Shown here: positions 37,851 through 47,947 of the stretch, one piece after another
How the letters are laid out: every line of letters starts with the position of its first letter
How positions within the stretch are numbered: position 1 is the stretch's first letter
Assembly: GCF_000466985.1 (NCBI RefSeq)
Contig: NZ_BATC01000001.1
Location: 62,001-126,000, forward strand
DNA from: Brevundimonas abyssalis TAR-001
GTDB taxonomy: Bacteria > Pseudomonadota > Alphaproteobacteria > Caulobacterales > Caulobacteraceae
Reading direction: 5' to 3'
Length of the DNA: 64,000 nucleotides
The notes under the pieces: model-generated
Seen by the model: only the letters and a program-made list of their open reading frames with translations
What the model was told of the DNA's origin: nothing
Databases searched by the model: none
Translations under genes and position numbers: made by a program

Positions 37851-38067
37851 TGAGCACCCCCGCCACCCTCATCATCCTAGCCCTTGTGCTGGGGCTGACC
37901 ATATTCAGCGGCTGGCGTGGAGCGCGTCCGCCCGACCTGATGCGGGGACCGCGCATGATCCCCTGGCGCGCCTGATGCTGCTGGGGATCGTGGTCTGCAT
38001 CTTCCTGATCGTCCATCTGGTGAACCTGGCCGGGTTCGACACCAGCGCCGCCGGGCCCCGCTTCTGA
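37851..38067 (+). CDS. Small two-helix membrane protein (two frameshifts)
   Basis: Reading across two single-base gaps gives about 72 residues: helix one TLIILALVLGLTIF, a basic loop with GPRMIPWR, helix two LMLLGIVVCIFLIVHLVNL. The gaps are a missing C after ATGAGCACC (near 37860) and a missing C near 37970 (GCCTG for GCCCTG). Without repair the ATG frame stops after nine codons. The continuous two-helix pattern, and its position between podJ and the next gene, argue for a real gene. No function known. Confidence 0.5.
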
Positions 38068-38125
38068 CCGGAACATCGGCCGCCGCCGCCGGTTATCAGG
38101 GCTCCACCTGCAAGAGGAGCCGACC

Positions 38126-38629
38126 ATGACCGAACACCTTGACCGCAAGGATGCCGAGGACCGCCTGTTCAAGGCGATCGAGGACACCCGTGTGGGCATG
38201 CTGGGCGTCTCGGGCGGCGAGCCCCGGCACATGCAGCCCATGACCGCCTTTGTCGAACGCGACGCTGGCGAGTTGTGGTTCTTCACCTACCGCGACACCG
38301 ATCTGACGCGCGATGTAAACGGCTCCGGCGGCCACCATGCCATGTTCTGCCTGATCTCGAAGGACCGCGAAATCTACGCCTGTCTGGGCGGCGAACTCGA
38401 GGAGCATTTCGACCGCGAGCGCATGGAGCGCTACTGGAACCCGGTCGTGGCCGCCTGGTACCCCGAGGGCAAGGACGATCCCCGCCTGACCCTCATGCGC
38501 ATGCGGCTCGATGACGCCCAGATCTGGATCAGCGAGGCCGGTCCCGTCCGCTTTGCCTTCGAAATCGCCAAGGCGAACATGACCCACGAGCAGCCCGATC
38601 TGGGTGATCGCGCCAATATCCAGTTCTGA
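38126..38629 (+). CDS. Pyridoxamine 5'-phosphate oxidase-family (general stress protein 26-like)
   Basis: 167 residues of the FMN-binding split-barrel fold. Key stretches are GEPRHMQPMTAFVERDAGELWFFT and ISKDREIYACLGGELEE. Members bind flavin or F420-like cofactors and are linked to stress, but the exact reaction is not known. AAGAGGAG lies just before the ATG. Convergent with the monooxygenase, six bases between stops. Confidence 0.85.
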   Translation: MTEHLDRKDAEDRLFKAIEDTRVGMLGVSGGEPRHMQPMTAFVERDAGELWFFTYRDTDLTRDVNGSGGHHAMFCLISKDREIYACLGGELEEHFDRERMERYWNPVVAAWYPEGKDDPRLTLMRMRLDDAQIWISEAGPVRFAFEIAKANMTHEQPDLGDRANIQF

Positions 38630-38635
38630 CCCGAC

Positions 38636-39817
38636 TCAGCGCGGATCCAGCAACAGGCCCGACACGGTGGCGGCAAGGAGACGCGGCGCAATCGGCAGTC
38701 CCGCCGCACGCCCCAGCACATGGTCGCGCACCCAGGGCAGCATCCATCCGTCCGCCTGATAGAAGGGCGTAAAGGCCCAGCTCAGCGTTTGATACAGCCG
38801 CACGTGCCACCGCCGTGTGGCGGCGTAGGCGGACAGGGCTGTGTCCAGATTGTCGGTCCGCGCCAGCGCCTTGGCCAGGGCGCTGGCGTCCAGCAGGCCC
38901 ATGTTCACGCCCTGCCCCAGTTGCGGGCTAGTGGCGTGGGCCGCGTCGCCGATCACCGCCAGCCGATCACCGCAGGGCCGTTTCATGGTGCGGTGGGCGT
39001 AGCGCGCGAGGGTCAAATCCTCCGGCGTTTTGATGGCGTCCAGCAGGGGATACATCTCGGGCCAGAATCCCAGAACGGTCGCCTTCCAGGCATCCAGCCC
39101 CTCAGCGCGCCAGGCGTCGTAATCCTGCCCCTTCAGGCTCCAGAACACCGTGGCCAGCCGCTGATCCGATCCGGGGCCGCGGCCGCTGGGCAGAACCCCG
39201 ATCATGGTGTCGGCCCGACGGTAGACCTGCTCCAGCGCGCCTTCATCGAATCCCGCCCCATCGGCCCAGGGCACGGTCGCCCACAGGGCCCCGAAGCTCA
39301 GCGGCCGACGCGGCCCCTCCAGACCTTCGGCGATGCGGGACCGGGCGCCCGAGGCGTCGATGATCAGATCAAATTGCGGCGTTGTCCGACCCCCCGCGTC
39401 GGTCAGACGGCCGTCATCCGCAACGACCGCGTCAAATCCGGTCTCGAAACCGACGCCTTCGTCCAGACAGGCCCGGTGCAGCACCTCGAACAGCGCCGCC
39501 CGGTGCACCCCCAGCGCCGCGCGCGGGCACTTCAGGTCGGCATAGCGCACGTCCAGAACAGTGCGGTAGGTCGGCGCCGCGCGGCCGAACAGCCGCGTCA
39601 CCGGTTGGCCCAGAGCTTCCACCGCGCCGGTCAGGCCCAGATGGTCCAGGACATGCAGGCCCGTGGGCTGCAGCAGGAACCCCGCGCCCACCGGGCGCGG
39701 CGCGTCAAAGCGCTCATGGACGACCACCCGTCGTCCCTGCCGCGCCAGCATCAGGGCGACGGCCAGGCCCGAGGGCCCGGCGCCGACGACGGCGATGTCG
39801 CGTGGGCCCCGACTCAC
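38636..39817 (-). CDS. FAD-dependent monooxygenase, UbiH/salicylate hydroxylase type
   Basis: 393 residues, class A flavoprotein monooxygenase. GAGPSGLAVALML near the N terminus is the dinucleotide motif and AVIGDAAHATSPQLGQGVNMGLLDA near residue 280 is the second FAD motif. It would hydroxylate an aromatic or polyketide-like substrate using NAD(P)H and O2. It lies 4 bases after the DUF4893 gene on the same strand. Substrate unknown. Confidence 0.88.
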   Translation of the reverse strand: MSRGPRDIAVVGAGPSGLAVALMLARQGRRVVVHERFDAPRPVGAGFLLQPTGLHVLDHLGLTGAVEALGQPVTRLFGRAAPTYRTVLDVRYADLKCPRAALGVHRAALFEVLHRACLDEGVGFETGFDAVVADDGRLTDAGGRTTPQFDLIIDASGARSRIAEGLEGPRRPLSFGALWATVPWADGAGFDEGALEQVYRRADTMIGVLPSGRGPGSDQRLATVFWSLKGQDYDAWRAEGLDAWKATVLGFWPEMYPLLDAIKTPEDLTLARYAHRTMKRPCGDRLAVIGDAAHATSPQLGQGVNMGLLDASALAKALARTDNLDTALSAYAATRRWHVRLYQTLSWAFTPFYQADGWMLPWVRDHVLGRAAGLPIAPRLLAATVSGLLLDPR

Positions 39818-39821
39818 TGGT

Positions 39822-40499
39822 TCAGGCCGGGACCAGATCCAGCAGGTCCAGATTGGATTCGTACTGCGGCCACGGGATCACCAGCCGCCAGCGCCTATGC
39901 TCGATCCGCTCCAGCACCGCCACCATGTCCCGCTCGGGCCGCTGGCCATAGGAGTTGGCGGGCGGCTCGCTGGCCAGGGCCATGGAGCCAAGGAACACCA
40001 TGCGCCGATCGCTCTCGGGAAACAGCAGGCCCGCCGGACGCTGCGACCCCGTCAGCTTGATGAATTTCAGCCCGTTGGGCGTCTCCTCGACCCGGCAGGC
40101 GAACCAGCCGTAGACCACATAGCCCAGGCCCTGCTCGCCGCCCTGCGATCCCAGCTTGACGGTGCGGCAGCGATAGTCGCCCACCGGCGGCGCCACATTG
40201 CTGAGCGCGGCGTTCGGGTCGATCAGCCGCCCTGTGGAGGCCAGATCGCCTGACCCCTCCTGACGGCGCGCCTGCTCCAGCGCCAGGCTCCAGGCCGCGT
40301 CGATGCGGTTCAGCCGGTCGCGGTCCTGGCCGGTGATGGAGGCGCGCCAGTCCGGCAGGATGCGTCCCCCGCCGCCCGATGCATCCGGCAGCGGCGGCGG
40401 CGGCGGAAGCGCCGGGGTGCAGGCGGCCAGGGCGATGGCGGACGCCATGAGGCTGAGGCGATGCGCATGAACGGTTTCCGCTGTTGAAAGCTTCACCAT
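39822..40499 (-). CDS. DUF4893-like lipoprotein
   Basis: 225 residues from the ATG at 40499, with a signal region ending in lipobox ALAAC followed by a proline run, then a domain (DWRASITGQDRDRLNRID; YRCRTVKLGSQG; WFACRVEE) matching DUF4893 of Sphingomonadales and Caulobacterales. An alternative start at 40448 would leave only the hydrophobic signal. Periplasmic; function unknown. Probably co-transcribed with the downstream monooxygenase. Confidence 0.78.
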   Translation of the reverse strand: MVKLSTAETVHAHRLSLMASAIALAACTPALPPPPPLPDASGGGGRILPDWRASITGQDRDRLNRIDAAWSLALEQARRQEGSGDLASTGRLIDPNAALSNVAPPVGDYRCRTVKLGSQGGEQGLGYVVYGWFACRVEETPNGLKFIKLTGSQRPAGLLFPESDRRMVFLGSMALASEPPANSYGQRPERDMVAVLERIEHRRWRLVIPWPQYESNLDLLDLVPA

Positions 40500-40599
40500 C
40501 CTTATGCCCCGTCCGGGCCGGGGCGCGTCAACCCTGGACCCGGCTGTTCCGCCATCACGCCAGGCGCTATGCAGGGCGTCCTGCACCAGGGAACACGCC

Positions 40600-41199
40600 A
40601 TGAAGCTCTACATCTCCACGCCCTCGCCCTTCGCCCGCAAGTGCCGCATCGTGGCGCGGGAGAAGGGGCTTTCGGATCGCATCGAGGAGATCATCGCCGA
40701 TCCCTATGGAGACGCGCCCGCCCTGCTGGCGGCTAATCCGCTGGTGCAGGTCCCGGCGCTGATCGCCGGGGACGGCGAGCCGATCACCGACAGCCCGGTG
40801 ATCTGCGAATATCTGGACGCGCTCGGCTCCGGGCCGCACCTGTTGCCGACCGACGGGCCGGAGCGCTGGCAGGTCAAGCGGCTGGAGACCCTGGCCAACG
40901 GGGTGCTGGAGATGGGCGTCAAGCTGCTGCTGGAGAAGCGCCGGCCTGAACATGAGCGTTCGCCGTCTTGGCTCCAGCGCTGGGGCCGCAACATGGCCCT
41001 GGGTCTGGACGCCCTTGAGGCCGTGGCGCCCCGGGCCGAACCCCTGGACATGGGCGTCATCACCACGGGGGTGGCGGTGACCTGGATCGGTTTCCGGCAC
41101 CCGGAGGTTGACTGGCGAACGGGCCGACCGAACCTGGTCGCGCTGCAGGCGGCGCTCGAGGCCCGGGACAGCTTCCGCGAGACCCGGCCGGACGCCTGA
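40600..41199 (+). CDS. Glutathione S-transferase family protein
   Basis: 199 residues. A thioredoxin-like N-terminal domain (1-80) starts MKLYISTPSPFARKCRIVAREKG with the S/P-x-R active-site region and the cis-proline QVPAL; DSPVICEYL is the SNAIL-like glutathione-binding stretch. The C-terminal helical domain follows. It is divergent from the DUF4893 gene. Substrate unknown. Confidence 0.9.
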   Translation: MKLYISTPSPFARKCRIVAREKGLSDRIEEIIADPYGDAPALLAANPLVQVPALIAGDGEPITDSPVICEYLDALGSGPHLLPTDGPERWQVKRLETLANGVLEMGVKLLLEKRRPEHERSPSWLQRWGRNMALGLDALEAVAPRAEPLDMGVITTGVAVTWIGFRHPEVDWRTGRPNLVALQAALEARDSFRETRPDA

Positions 41200-41268
41200 C
41201 CCCCGCATCGACAGGCGCCGTCCGAACGGCGTAAACACCGCCCTTCCCGATCCGACGGAGACGTATCC

Positions 41269-42335
41269 TTGCGACTGCCCCAGGCCCGCCTCGACCAGGT
41301 GCTCGACCGCTTCCATGAAGTGGAGGCCCGCATGGGCGCGGCCGCGGACGGCGCCGAAATCGTGCGCCTGTCCAAGGAGCACGCCGAGATCAAGCCGGTG
41401 GCCGACGCGGTCCAGGCCCTTTCGAAGGCACGCCAGGAACTGGCCGACCTGGAGATCATGGCCCGCGATCCCGAGATGGCGGCCATGGCGGGCGAAGAGC
41501 TGGAGACCCTGAAGGACACCCTGCCCGAACTGGAGCGGCAGGTGGCCCTGTTGCTGGCGCCCCGCGACGCCGACGAGAACGCCTCGGCCGTGCTGGAAGT
41601 GCGCGCCGGCACCGGCGGCGACGAGGCGGCCCTGTTCGCCGGCGACCTGTTCCGCATGTACTCCCGCTACGCCCAGACGCGCGGATGGCGCGTCGAGGTG
41701 GACTCCGCCTCCGAGGGCGAGGCCGGCGGCTACAAGGAAATCGTGGCCACCATCTCCGGCGACGGCGTGTTCGGGCGGCTGAAGTTCGAATCCGGCGTGC
41801 ACCGGGTCCAGCGGGTGCCCGCCACGGAGGCCGGGGGCCGCATCCACACCTCGGCCGCCACCGTCGCCGTGCTGCCCGAGGTGGAGGACGTGGAGATCGA
41901 GATCCACGACAAGGACATCCGCATCGACACCTACCGGGCCTCGGGCTCGGGCGGCCAGCACGTCAACAAGACGGACTCCGCCGTGCGCATCACCCACCTG
42001 CCCACCGGCATCGTGGTCACCTCGTCGGAAAAGTCCCAGCACGTGAACCGGGACAAGGCCATGAAGAACCTGCGCGTGCGCCTGTACGACATGCAGCGAC
42101 AGGCCAAGGACACGGCCCGGTCGGACGCCCGCAAATCGCAGGTCGGCTCCGGCGACCGCTCCGAGCGCATCCGCACCTACAATTTCCCGCAGGCCGCGTG
42201 ACAGACCACCGCATCGGCCTGACGCTGCACAGCCTGCCCCAGATCCTGGAGGGCGACATCGACGCGATCCTGGACGCCCTGATCGGCGAGGACCAGGCCG
42301 CGCGTCTGGCCGATCTGGAGGCTGAGTTCTCCTAA
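41269..42335 (+). CDS. prfA: Peptide chain release factor 1 (one frameshift)
   Basis: Terminates translation at UAA and UAG. About 355 residues after repair, the usual RF1 length. The catalytic GGQ is in [14 protein letters not shown], the codon-recognition region contains [11 protein letters not shown], and the C terminus reads [22 protein letters not shown]. The start is TTG (41269) with GGAG eight bases upstream; no ATG fits. The frame breaks near 42192 (CAGGC for CAGGGC), cutting the conserved NFPQGR motif, so a read error is near certain. Its TAA overlaps the convergent yihY stop. Confidence 0.95.
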
Positions 42336-43596
42336 TCCCGCTGATGCCTCCGTCGACGCATCAGTCGATCGGATAAGGCTTCGGCGTGTTTCAGGGTGAA
42401 GGCCAGGGCGGCCGGATGGCCACGGCGGGCGCCGATGGTGTCGGCCATGACGGCGCCCCGTTCACCCAGCGGAACCGGATCGCCGGTGGTCGTGTCCAGC
42501 GCGGTCTGGTGCTCGATCTCGGCGTTGAGTTCGGCGCCCATCAGGATGATCTGAACGGTCACCCAGGTCCACAAGAGGAACGCCATCATGGCCGCCAGCG
42601 GACCATAGGTGTCGGTGCGCACGAAGTTGCCCAGGAACCAGCTGAACACGAAGGACGTCAGGACGCTGAGGGTCGCGGCTGTCAGGGCTCCCGGCGTCAG
42701 CCAGCGCCAGCGCGCCCGCGACCGGCAGGGCCCCAGGCGATAGATCAGGGCCAAGGCGGACACATAGCCCGCGAACAACAACGGCCACCGCAAGGGCGCG
42801 AGATAGGCCCATTCCTCCCGCAGGCCGAACAGGTCCAGCACCACGGGCACGCCGATCACCATGGCGGCGGTCATCAGCACGAAGACCAGCGCCGATACGG
42901 TGAAGCCCATGCAGATCAGATTGTAGCGGATGAAGTTGCGCTTCTCGGTCTCGCTGTAAGCGACGTTGAGGCCATAGAAGAGATGCTTGACCCCGTTGTT
43001 GGCGGTCCACAGGGACAGGGCCAAGGTCCAGATCAAGGTGAAGGTCAGTTGGCCCGTCGAATTCTCCGCCAGCCGCTGCATCTGGGCGCCGATGAACTCC
43101 GCGACGTTGGCCGGCAGGACGGAATACAGAAACTGCAAACGCCCCCAGGCGTCGCTGGGATCGGCGAACAGGCCGTAGATGGTCACAAAGGCCGCCAGCA
43201 TGGGAAACAGGGACAGGATCATGAAGAAGGTCACCCCGCCGGCCACGAATCCGACCCGGTCGCCCAGATAGGCGGCGCCCACCCGCCAGATGATGTCGGT
43301 CCAGCCTTGCGGGGGATATGCGCCGGATGGGCGGCGAGACGGCCCCGGCCCGGCTCCTTCGCCTCGTAGTCATGGGGACCGGGATCGGGCTCATCAGGCT
43401 CAAACGGCCGCGTGCCGGGCTCCACACCCAGATTGCGCACCAGCTTGTTGCCGCGCGTGTGCAGCAGGTGCGCGCCCGCTGCGCCCGCCGCCAGGCCGCC
43501 GGCGCCTGCGGCGATCCAGCGCCATAGCCCGCCTTCGCCGCCGGAGCGGGACAGGGCGGACAGAAGACGGGTGTCGGGACGAGGGAGGCGCGCCAT
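42332..43596 (-). CDS. YihY/virulence factor BrkB family membrane protein (one frameshift)
   Basis: About 421 residues after repair. A soluble N-terminal part of about 100 residues (one hydrophobic [15 protein letters not shown] segment, then acidic) precedes the six-helix YihY core starting [20 protein letters not shown]. The frame breaks near 43301, where AAGGCTGG should read AAGGGCTGG and restores [11 protein letters not shown]. Members are inner-membrane proteins once misnamed RNase BN; function remains unclear. It sits convergent between prfA and prmC. Confidence 0.87.
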
Positions 43597-43667
43597 CAGC
43601 GGGGAACGGCCAAGCCTGATCACCGTTCCCGCTTGCCCCGTCCGGCGTGCGAGGCCATCTAGCGCCC

Positions 43668-44549
43668 ATGACCGAGACCCCCACCCTGTTGACCGCCTGG
43701 AAGAGCGCGCAAGGCCGCCTGAAGGCCGCGCGCATCGACAGCCCGTCCATTGACGCGCGCCTCTTGCTGGAAGCCGCCGCCGAGGTGTCGCGCACCGACA
43801 TCCTGACCGACCCGTACCGGCCGCTGGAGCCGGACGCCTTGGCGCGGATGGAGGACTATGTTGAGCGGCGCCTGAAGCGCGAGCCGGTGTCACGCATCCT
43901 CGGCCGCAAGGGGTTCTGGAAGATCATGCTGTCGGTCACCCCCGACGTGCTCTCGCCCCGCCCCGACACCGAGGCGGTGCTGGACGTGTGCCTGAAGGCG
44001 TTTCCCGAAGGCCGGGCCTTCGAAATGGCCGATCTGGGCGTGGGGTCCGGAGCCATCCTGCTGGCGGTGCTGGCGGAGCGGCCTGCGGCCAGGGGGCTGG
44101 GCACCGAGGTATCCGAGGAGGCCCTGGCCGTGGCCCGCGAGAACGCCGCCAACCTGGATCTGAACACTCGCGCCGTCTTCCTGCGCACCGACTGGACTGC
44201 GGGCCTGTCCGACGCAGCGTTTGATCTGGTGGTGTCCAATCCGCCCTATATCCCCAGCAAGGACATCGAGACCCTGGACCCTGAGGTGCGCGACCACGAC
44301 CCGCGTCTGGCCCTGGACGGCGGCGAGGACGGACTGGACGCCTATCGCCTGCTGGCGCCCGAGATTCGTCGCATTCTCAAGGCCGACGGAATCTTCGCCG
44401 TGGAGATCGGCTGGGACCAGGCGGCGGCGGTCAAGGCGCTGTTCGAGACCGCCGGTTTCGAGGACGTGAAGGTGGTCAAGGATCTGGCCGGCCGCGACCG
44501 CGTCATCACCAACGGGCCGGACCCGCACGAGGGCACGGCGCTGAACTGA
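43668..44549 (+). CDS. prmC: Release factor glutamine methyltransferase
   Basis: 293 residues. It methylates the GGQ glutamine of RF1/RF2. An N-terminal helical domain is followed by a SAM-binding Rossmann fold (MADLGVGSGAILLAVLAE) and the NPPY catalytic motif (VVSNPPYIPSKDIETLDPEV). The ATG at 43668 is preferred to an in-frame upstream ATG at 43647 because the family begins close to the helical domain. It lies downstream of its substrate gene prfA, separated by the convergent yihY gene. Confidence 0.93.
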   Translation: MTETPTLLTAWKSAQGRLKAARIDSPSIDARLLLEAAAEVSRTDILTDPYRPLEPDALARMEDYVERRLKREPVSRILGRKGFWKIMLSVTPDVLSPRPDTEAVLDVCLKAFPEGRAFEMADLGVGSGAILLAVLAERPAARGLGTEVSEEALAVARENAANLDLNTRAVFLRTDWTAGLSDAAFDLVVSNPPYIPSKDIETLDPEVRDHDPRLALDGGEDGLDAYRLLAPEIRRILKADGIFAVEIGWDQAAAVKALFETAGFEDVKVVKDLAGRDRVITNGPDPHEGTALN

Positions 44550-44826
44550 CCGCTTTTGCGCGAAAGCCTCTTGGAAAGCGGCGCGGCGCGCGCTAAGTCT
44601 TGGTTTGTCTCCCACCAATCCGCATCGCTTCGGGACCGGCCCGACGATTGACGACTGGATTTCGTGACGGCTCACGGGTTTTCCCGCGCGTCGTGACACG
44701 AAGGGCGGCGAACGGTTTTCCGAGCATCGGACGCCGGGGATCGGCCCCGGCCGGCAGGATCAGACCCATTTCCGGCGAACGTCCCACCGCCCCAGGCGGC
44801 GACTCGCCCCAAGCACGGTAACGTCT

Positions 44827-45699
44827 ATGAGAGATTTCAAGGGCATGAAGCGCCAACGCGGGCGCAACAGAAAGCCCGGCGGCAATCAGGGCAACAGCGC
44901 CAACCCGAACCGTTCCTGGGACTCGCAAGGGCCCGAGAACATCAAGGTGCGCGGCAACGCCCAGACCGTCTATGAGCGGTATCAGCAACTCGCCCGCGAC
45001 GCGTCCTCGTCCAGCGACCGGGTGCTGGCGGAGAACTATCTCCAGCACGCCGAGCACTATTTCCGCGTCCTGCGCGCGCTTCAGCCTCAGCGCTCCTTCC
45101 AGGAGATCGCCCAGCGAGAGCAGATCGGCCAAGGGTTCGACATCGACTTCGAGGATGAATCCGGCGCCCAGGCCGCGGCTTTCGCCGCCGCCCAGCAGGC
45201 CGCCGACCGCCAGGCTCAGCCGCAGCAGAACGCCCAGCAGGCCCCGCAGCAGCCGAATCAAGGGCAGGACGCCGCCCAGAATCAGGCTGACAGCGACGGT
45301 GACGCGAACGGTCGCCGGGAAACCCGCCGTGAGCGCTGGGAGCGCCGTCGCGACGGCCGCCGCGGTCCGTATGAGCGTGACGAATCCGAAGGCGGCGCCG
45401 CCCAGGCCGACCAGGCCCGCGACGAGAATGCGGCCTCCAGCCAGGAGACACCCGCCTCGGGCGGCGACACCTCCGAGCCGCAGGATCGCCCGCGCCGTGC
45501 GCGTCGTCCGCGCAGCGGCGGGGACGAGAACGAGGGTTCGTCCGAAATCGAATCCAGCCTGCCGGGCTTCCTGACCCGCGCCACGCCGCAGCCTGCGGGC
45601 GACTCGGCCTCCGAGACTTCGGCCGAGGACAAGCCGGCCCCGCGCCGTCGCGCCCCGCGCCGCAAGGCCGCCGACACGCCCCTCGGCGAAGACGTCTAG
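44827..45699 (+). CDS. DUF4167 domain-containing protein
   Basis: 290 residues. The N-terminal 90 residues carry the DUF4167 core (KRQRGRNRKPGG; NIKVRGNAQTVYERYQQLARDA; AENYLQHAEHYFRVLRA), and the remainder is low-complexity Gln/Ala/Arg/Glu sequence, probably disordered. The basic RG-rich start suggests nucleic-acid binding, which is inference. Typical alphaproteobacterial neighbour of prmC. The 277 bases before it hold no gene; only an untested promoter-like TTGACGACT near 44648. Confidence 0.88.
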   Translation: MRDFKGMKRQRGRNRKPGGNQGNSANPNRSWDSQGPENIKVRGNAQTVYERYQQLARDASSSSDRVLAENYLQHAEHYFRVLRALQPQRSFQEIAQREQIGQGFDIDFEDESGAQAAAFAAAQQAADRQAQPQQNAQQAPQQPNQGQDAAQNQADSDGDANGRRETRRERWERRRDGRRGPYERDESEGGAAQADQARDENAASSQETPASGGDTSEPQDRPRRARRPRSGGDENEGSSEIESSLPGFLTRATPQPAGDSASETSAEDKPAPRRRAPRRKAADTPLGEDV

Positions 45700-45779
45700 G
45701 CAGCCCCGGAGCATCTCGCCGAACGCGCCCAGGCGCGCCTGACGGGATCAGTTTTTCGCTCGTCCCGGGCTGAACCCGC

Positions 45780-46652
45780 TCAGGGGGTCAGCCGCGCGCA
45801 CACCGCCCGCGCGAAGCCCGCGCCGCGCTCGGGATCGAACCCCAGGTAGAAGTCGGGCTCGATCAGTTCGGCCTCGATCAGCACGGGCGACCCGTCCGGC
45901 CCGGGCACCAGATCGATGCGGGCGTACAGCAGATCCTCACCGATGATGGACAGCACCCGTTCGGCCACGGCCAGGGCGGCGTCCGGCGGGGTGACGGCCG
46001 TCACATGGCCGCCGAAGTCCGGCTGGCTGCGGAAGTCGCCCGCCGCCGGCACCTTGCGGATGGCGTGGCTGAAGCGGCCGCCGAAGAACAGCAGCGACAA
46101 TTCGCCCTCGGTCTCCAGTCCCGTCAGATAGGGCTGGATCATGGCCGTGCCGTGGGGCGTCTCGGTCAGGGTCTCGCCCCGGCGCAGGCGGGTGGTGCGG
46201 TAGGCCCCGCCTGACACCGCAGGCTTCACGATCAGGGCCTCGGCGTCGAAGTCGGCGAAGGCGGCCTCAATGTGATCCTGGGTCACGCCCTCGGCGTAGA
46301 CGGTCGGCACGATGGGCGCCCCGGCCTCGGCCAACCGCCCCAGATACCGCTTGTCCGAGTTCCAGATCAGCACCCCGGCGGGATTGGCCACGGGAACCCC
46401 CGCCGCGCGCCAGGTCTCGCACGCCGCCAGCCAGCGTGGGTGATCCCGGTGATAGCCCCAGGCGATCAGCGGCAGCACCAGATCAAACCCGGCCAGAGCC
46501 GCCGCATCCCGCTCATGCTCGGTCCACGCCGTCGGAACCGGCTCCAGGCCCGCCTCCCGCAGGGACGGCGCCAGACGGTCGAACACCGCGCGCCAGCGGC
46601 CCGCATAGGACGGATCGTTCGGCGCGGGGGTCAGGATGGCGATGCGGCTCAT
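45780..46652 (-). CDS. ATP-grasp family protein (RimK/glutathione synthetase-like)
   Basis: 290 residues. The middle and C-terminal ATP-grasp fold is visible in ALIVKPAVSGGAYRTTRL, AMIQPYLTGLETEGELSLLFFGG and the metal-binding end VLIEAELIEPDFYL. Such enzymes ligate a carboxylate to an amine or thiol through an acyl phosphate. The substrate cannot be read. It begins 10 bases after folC and is probably co-transcribed. Confidence 0.82.
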   Translation of the reverse strand: MSRIAILTPAPNDPSYAGRWRAVFDRLAPSLREAGLEPVPTAWTEHERDAAALAGFDLVLPLIAWGYHRDHPRWLAACETWRAAGVPVANPAGVLIWNSDKRYLGRLAEAGAPIVPTVYAEGVTQDHIEAAFADFDAEALIVKPAVSGGAYRTTRLRRGETLTETPHGTAMIQPYLTGLETEGELSLLFFGGRFSHAIRKVPAAGDFRSQPDFGGHVTAVTPPDAALAVAERVLSIIGEDLLYARIDLVPGPDGSPVLIEAELIEPDFYLGFDPERGAGFARAVCARLTP

Positions 46653-46662
46653 GAAAGCTCCT

Positions 46663-47936
46663 TCAGCGCGGCCAGGTGATGTCGTCGGCGCCCAACACCT
46701 CGCCGGCCAGATACAGTGATCCGCAGATCACCACACGGCCGGCCCCGAAGCGCACGGCCCGATCCAGCGCCGCGTCCAGCCCCTCGCAGGGGGTCGCGCC
46801 CAGGCCGTGCCCGTGGGCTACGGCGGCCAGGGCGGCGGGATCGGCCGCCGCACCCTCGAACGGCACGGTGAAGACATGGGCGCCGGTGTCGCCCAGCGCT
46901 TCGAAGAAGCCGCCCGCGTCCTTGTTGGCCAGCATGCCGCAGATCAGAGCCAGCGGCCGGGGCGCGCGGGCCTGCATGCGCGACAGCGCGTCGGCGAGGG
47001 CGGCGGCGGCATGGGGATTGTGCCCCCCGTCCAGCCACAGCTCGGCGTCAGCTTCGCGCGCGACTTCGGCGTACCGCCCCTCAGTCAGCCGCTGCATGCG
47101 GGCGGGCCATTGGGCTGTCTCCACGCCCCGCACGATGGCGGCTTCGGGCAGATCCAGCTCCAGCGCCACGGCGACGGCCAGCGCTGCATTGTCGATCTGG
47201 TGCGCGCCGTAAAGGGCCGGGGCGGGCAGGTCCAGCAACCGGTCCTCGCCCTGCCAGGCCATGGCGCCCCGCTCGGGCCAGGCGTCGAAGTCTCGGCCCA
47301 TGACCGTCAGGCGCGCGCCCACCCGGGCGGCCTCGGCCTCGATCACGGCCATGGCGTCCTCGGCCTGTCGGGCGATGACGGCGGGGACGCCGGGCTTGAG
47401 GATGCCCGCCTTCTCGCCTGCGATCACGGCCCGGTCGGTCCCCAGAAACTCGGCGTGGTCCAGATCCACCGGGGCGATGACGCTGACCAGCGGCCGATCA
47501 ATCACATTGGTGGCGTCCAGCCGCCCGCCCAGCCCCACCTCGATCAGGGTCAGATCGGCGGGGGTCTCGGCCATGGCCAGAAGCGCCGCCGCCGTGGTCG
47601 CCTCGAACACCGTCACGGGCACGCCCGTGCCTCCACCCGGTCCAGAAGGGCATTCAGCGCATCGGTTTCGATCAGGTCGCCCGCCAGCCGGATGCGCTCA
47701 TTGAACCGCACCAGGTGGGGCGAGGTGTAGACATGGACCCTCAGCCCCGCCGCCTCGGCCATGGCGCGCAGGAAGGCCACGGTCGATCCCTTGCCGTTGG
47801 TCCCGGCCACATGCACCACGGCTGGCAGCCGATCCTGCGGATCGCACAGCGCTGCGCACAGGGCCCTCATGCGGTCCAGCGACAGGTCGATCTTCTGGGG
47901 CAGTCGCTCGAGAAGGCGTCGGGAAATGGGATCCAT
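46663..47936 (-). CDS. folC: Bifunctional folylpolyglutamate/dihydrofolate synthase (one frameshift)
   Basis: About 424 residues after repair. The P-loop is HVAGTNGKGST, followed by TSPHLVRFNERI, then FEATTAAALLAMAE, GGRLDATNV, the central-domain LDHAEFLG and the late LDGGHNPHAAAALA. It adds glutamate to dihydropteroate and folates. The frame breaks near 47625-47632 (one G missing, restoring VEGTGVPVTVFEATT). It belongs to the conserved trp-accD-folC block, 11 bases after accD. Confidence 0.93.
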
Positions 47937-47947
47937 GGGCCGGGCTT

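Noticed and set aside
44550-44826. A gene or RNA between prmC and the DUF4167 gene
   Set aside because: No frame with a start, ribosome site and coding bias, and no recognisable RNA fold; probably promoter and untranslated leader.
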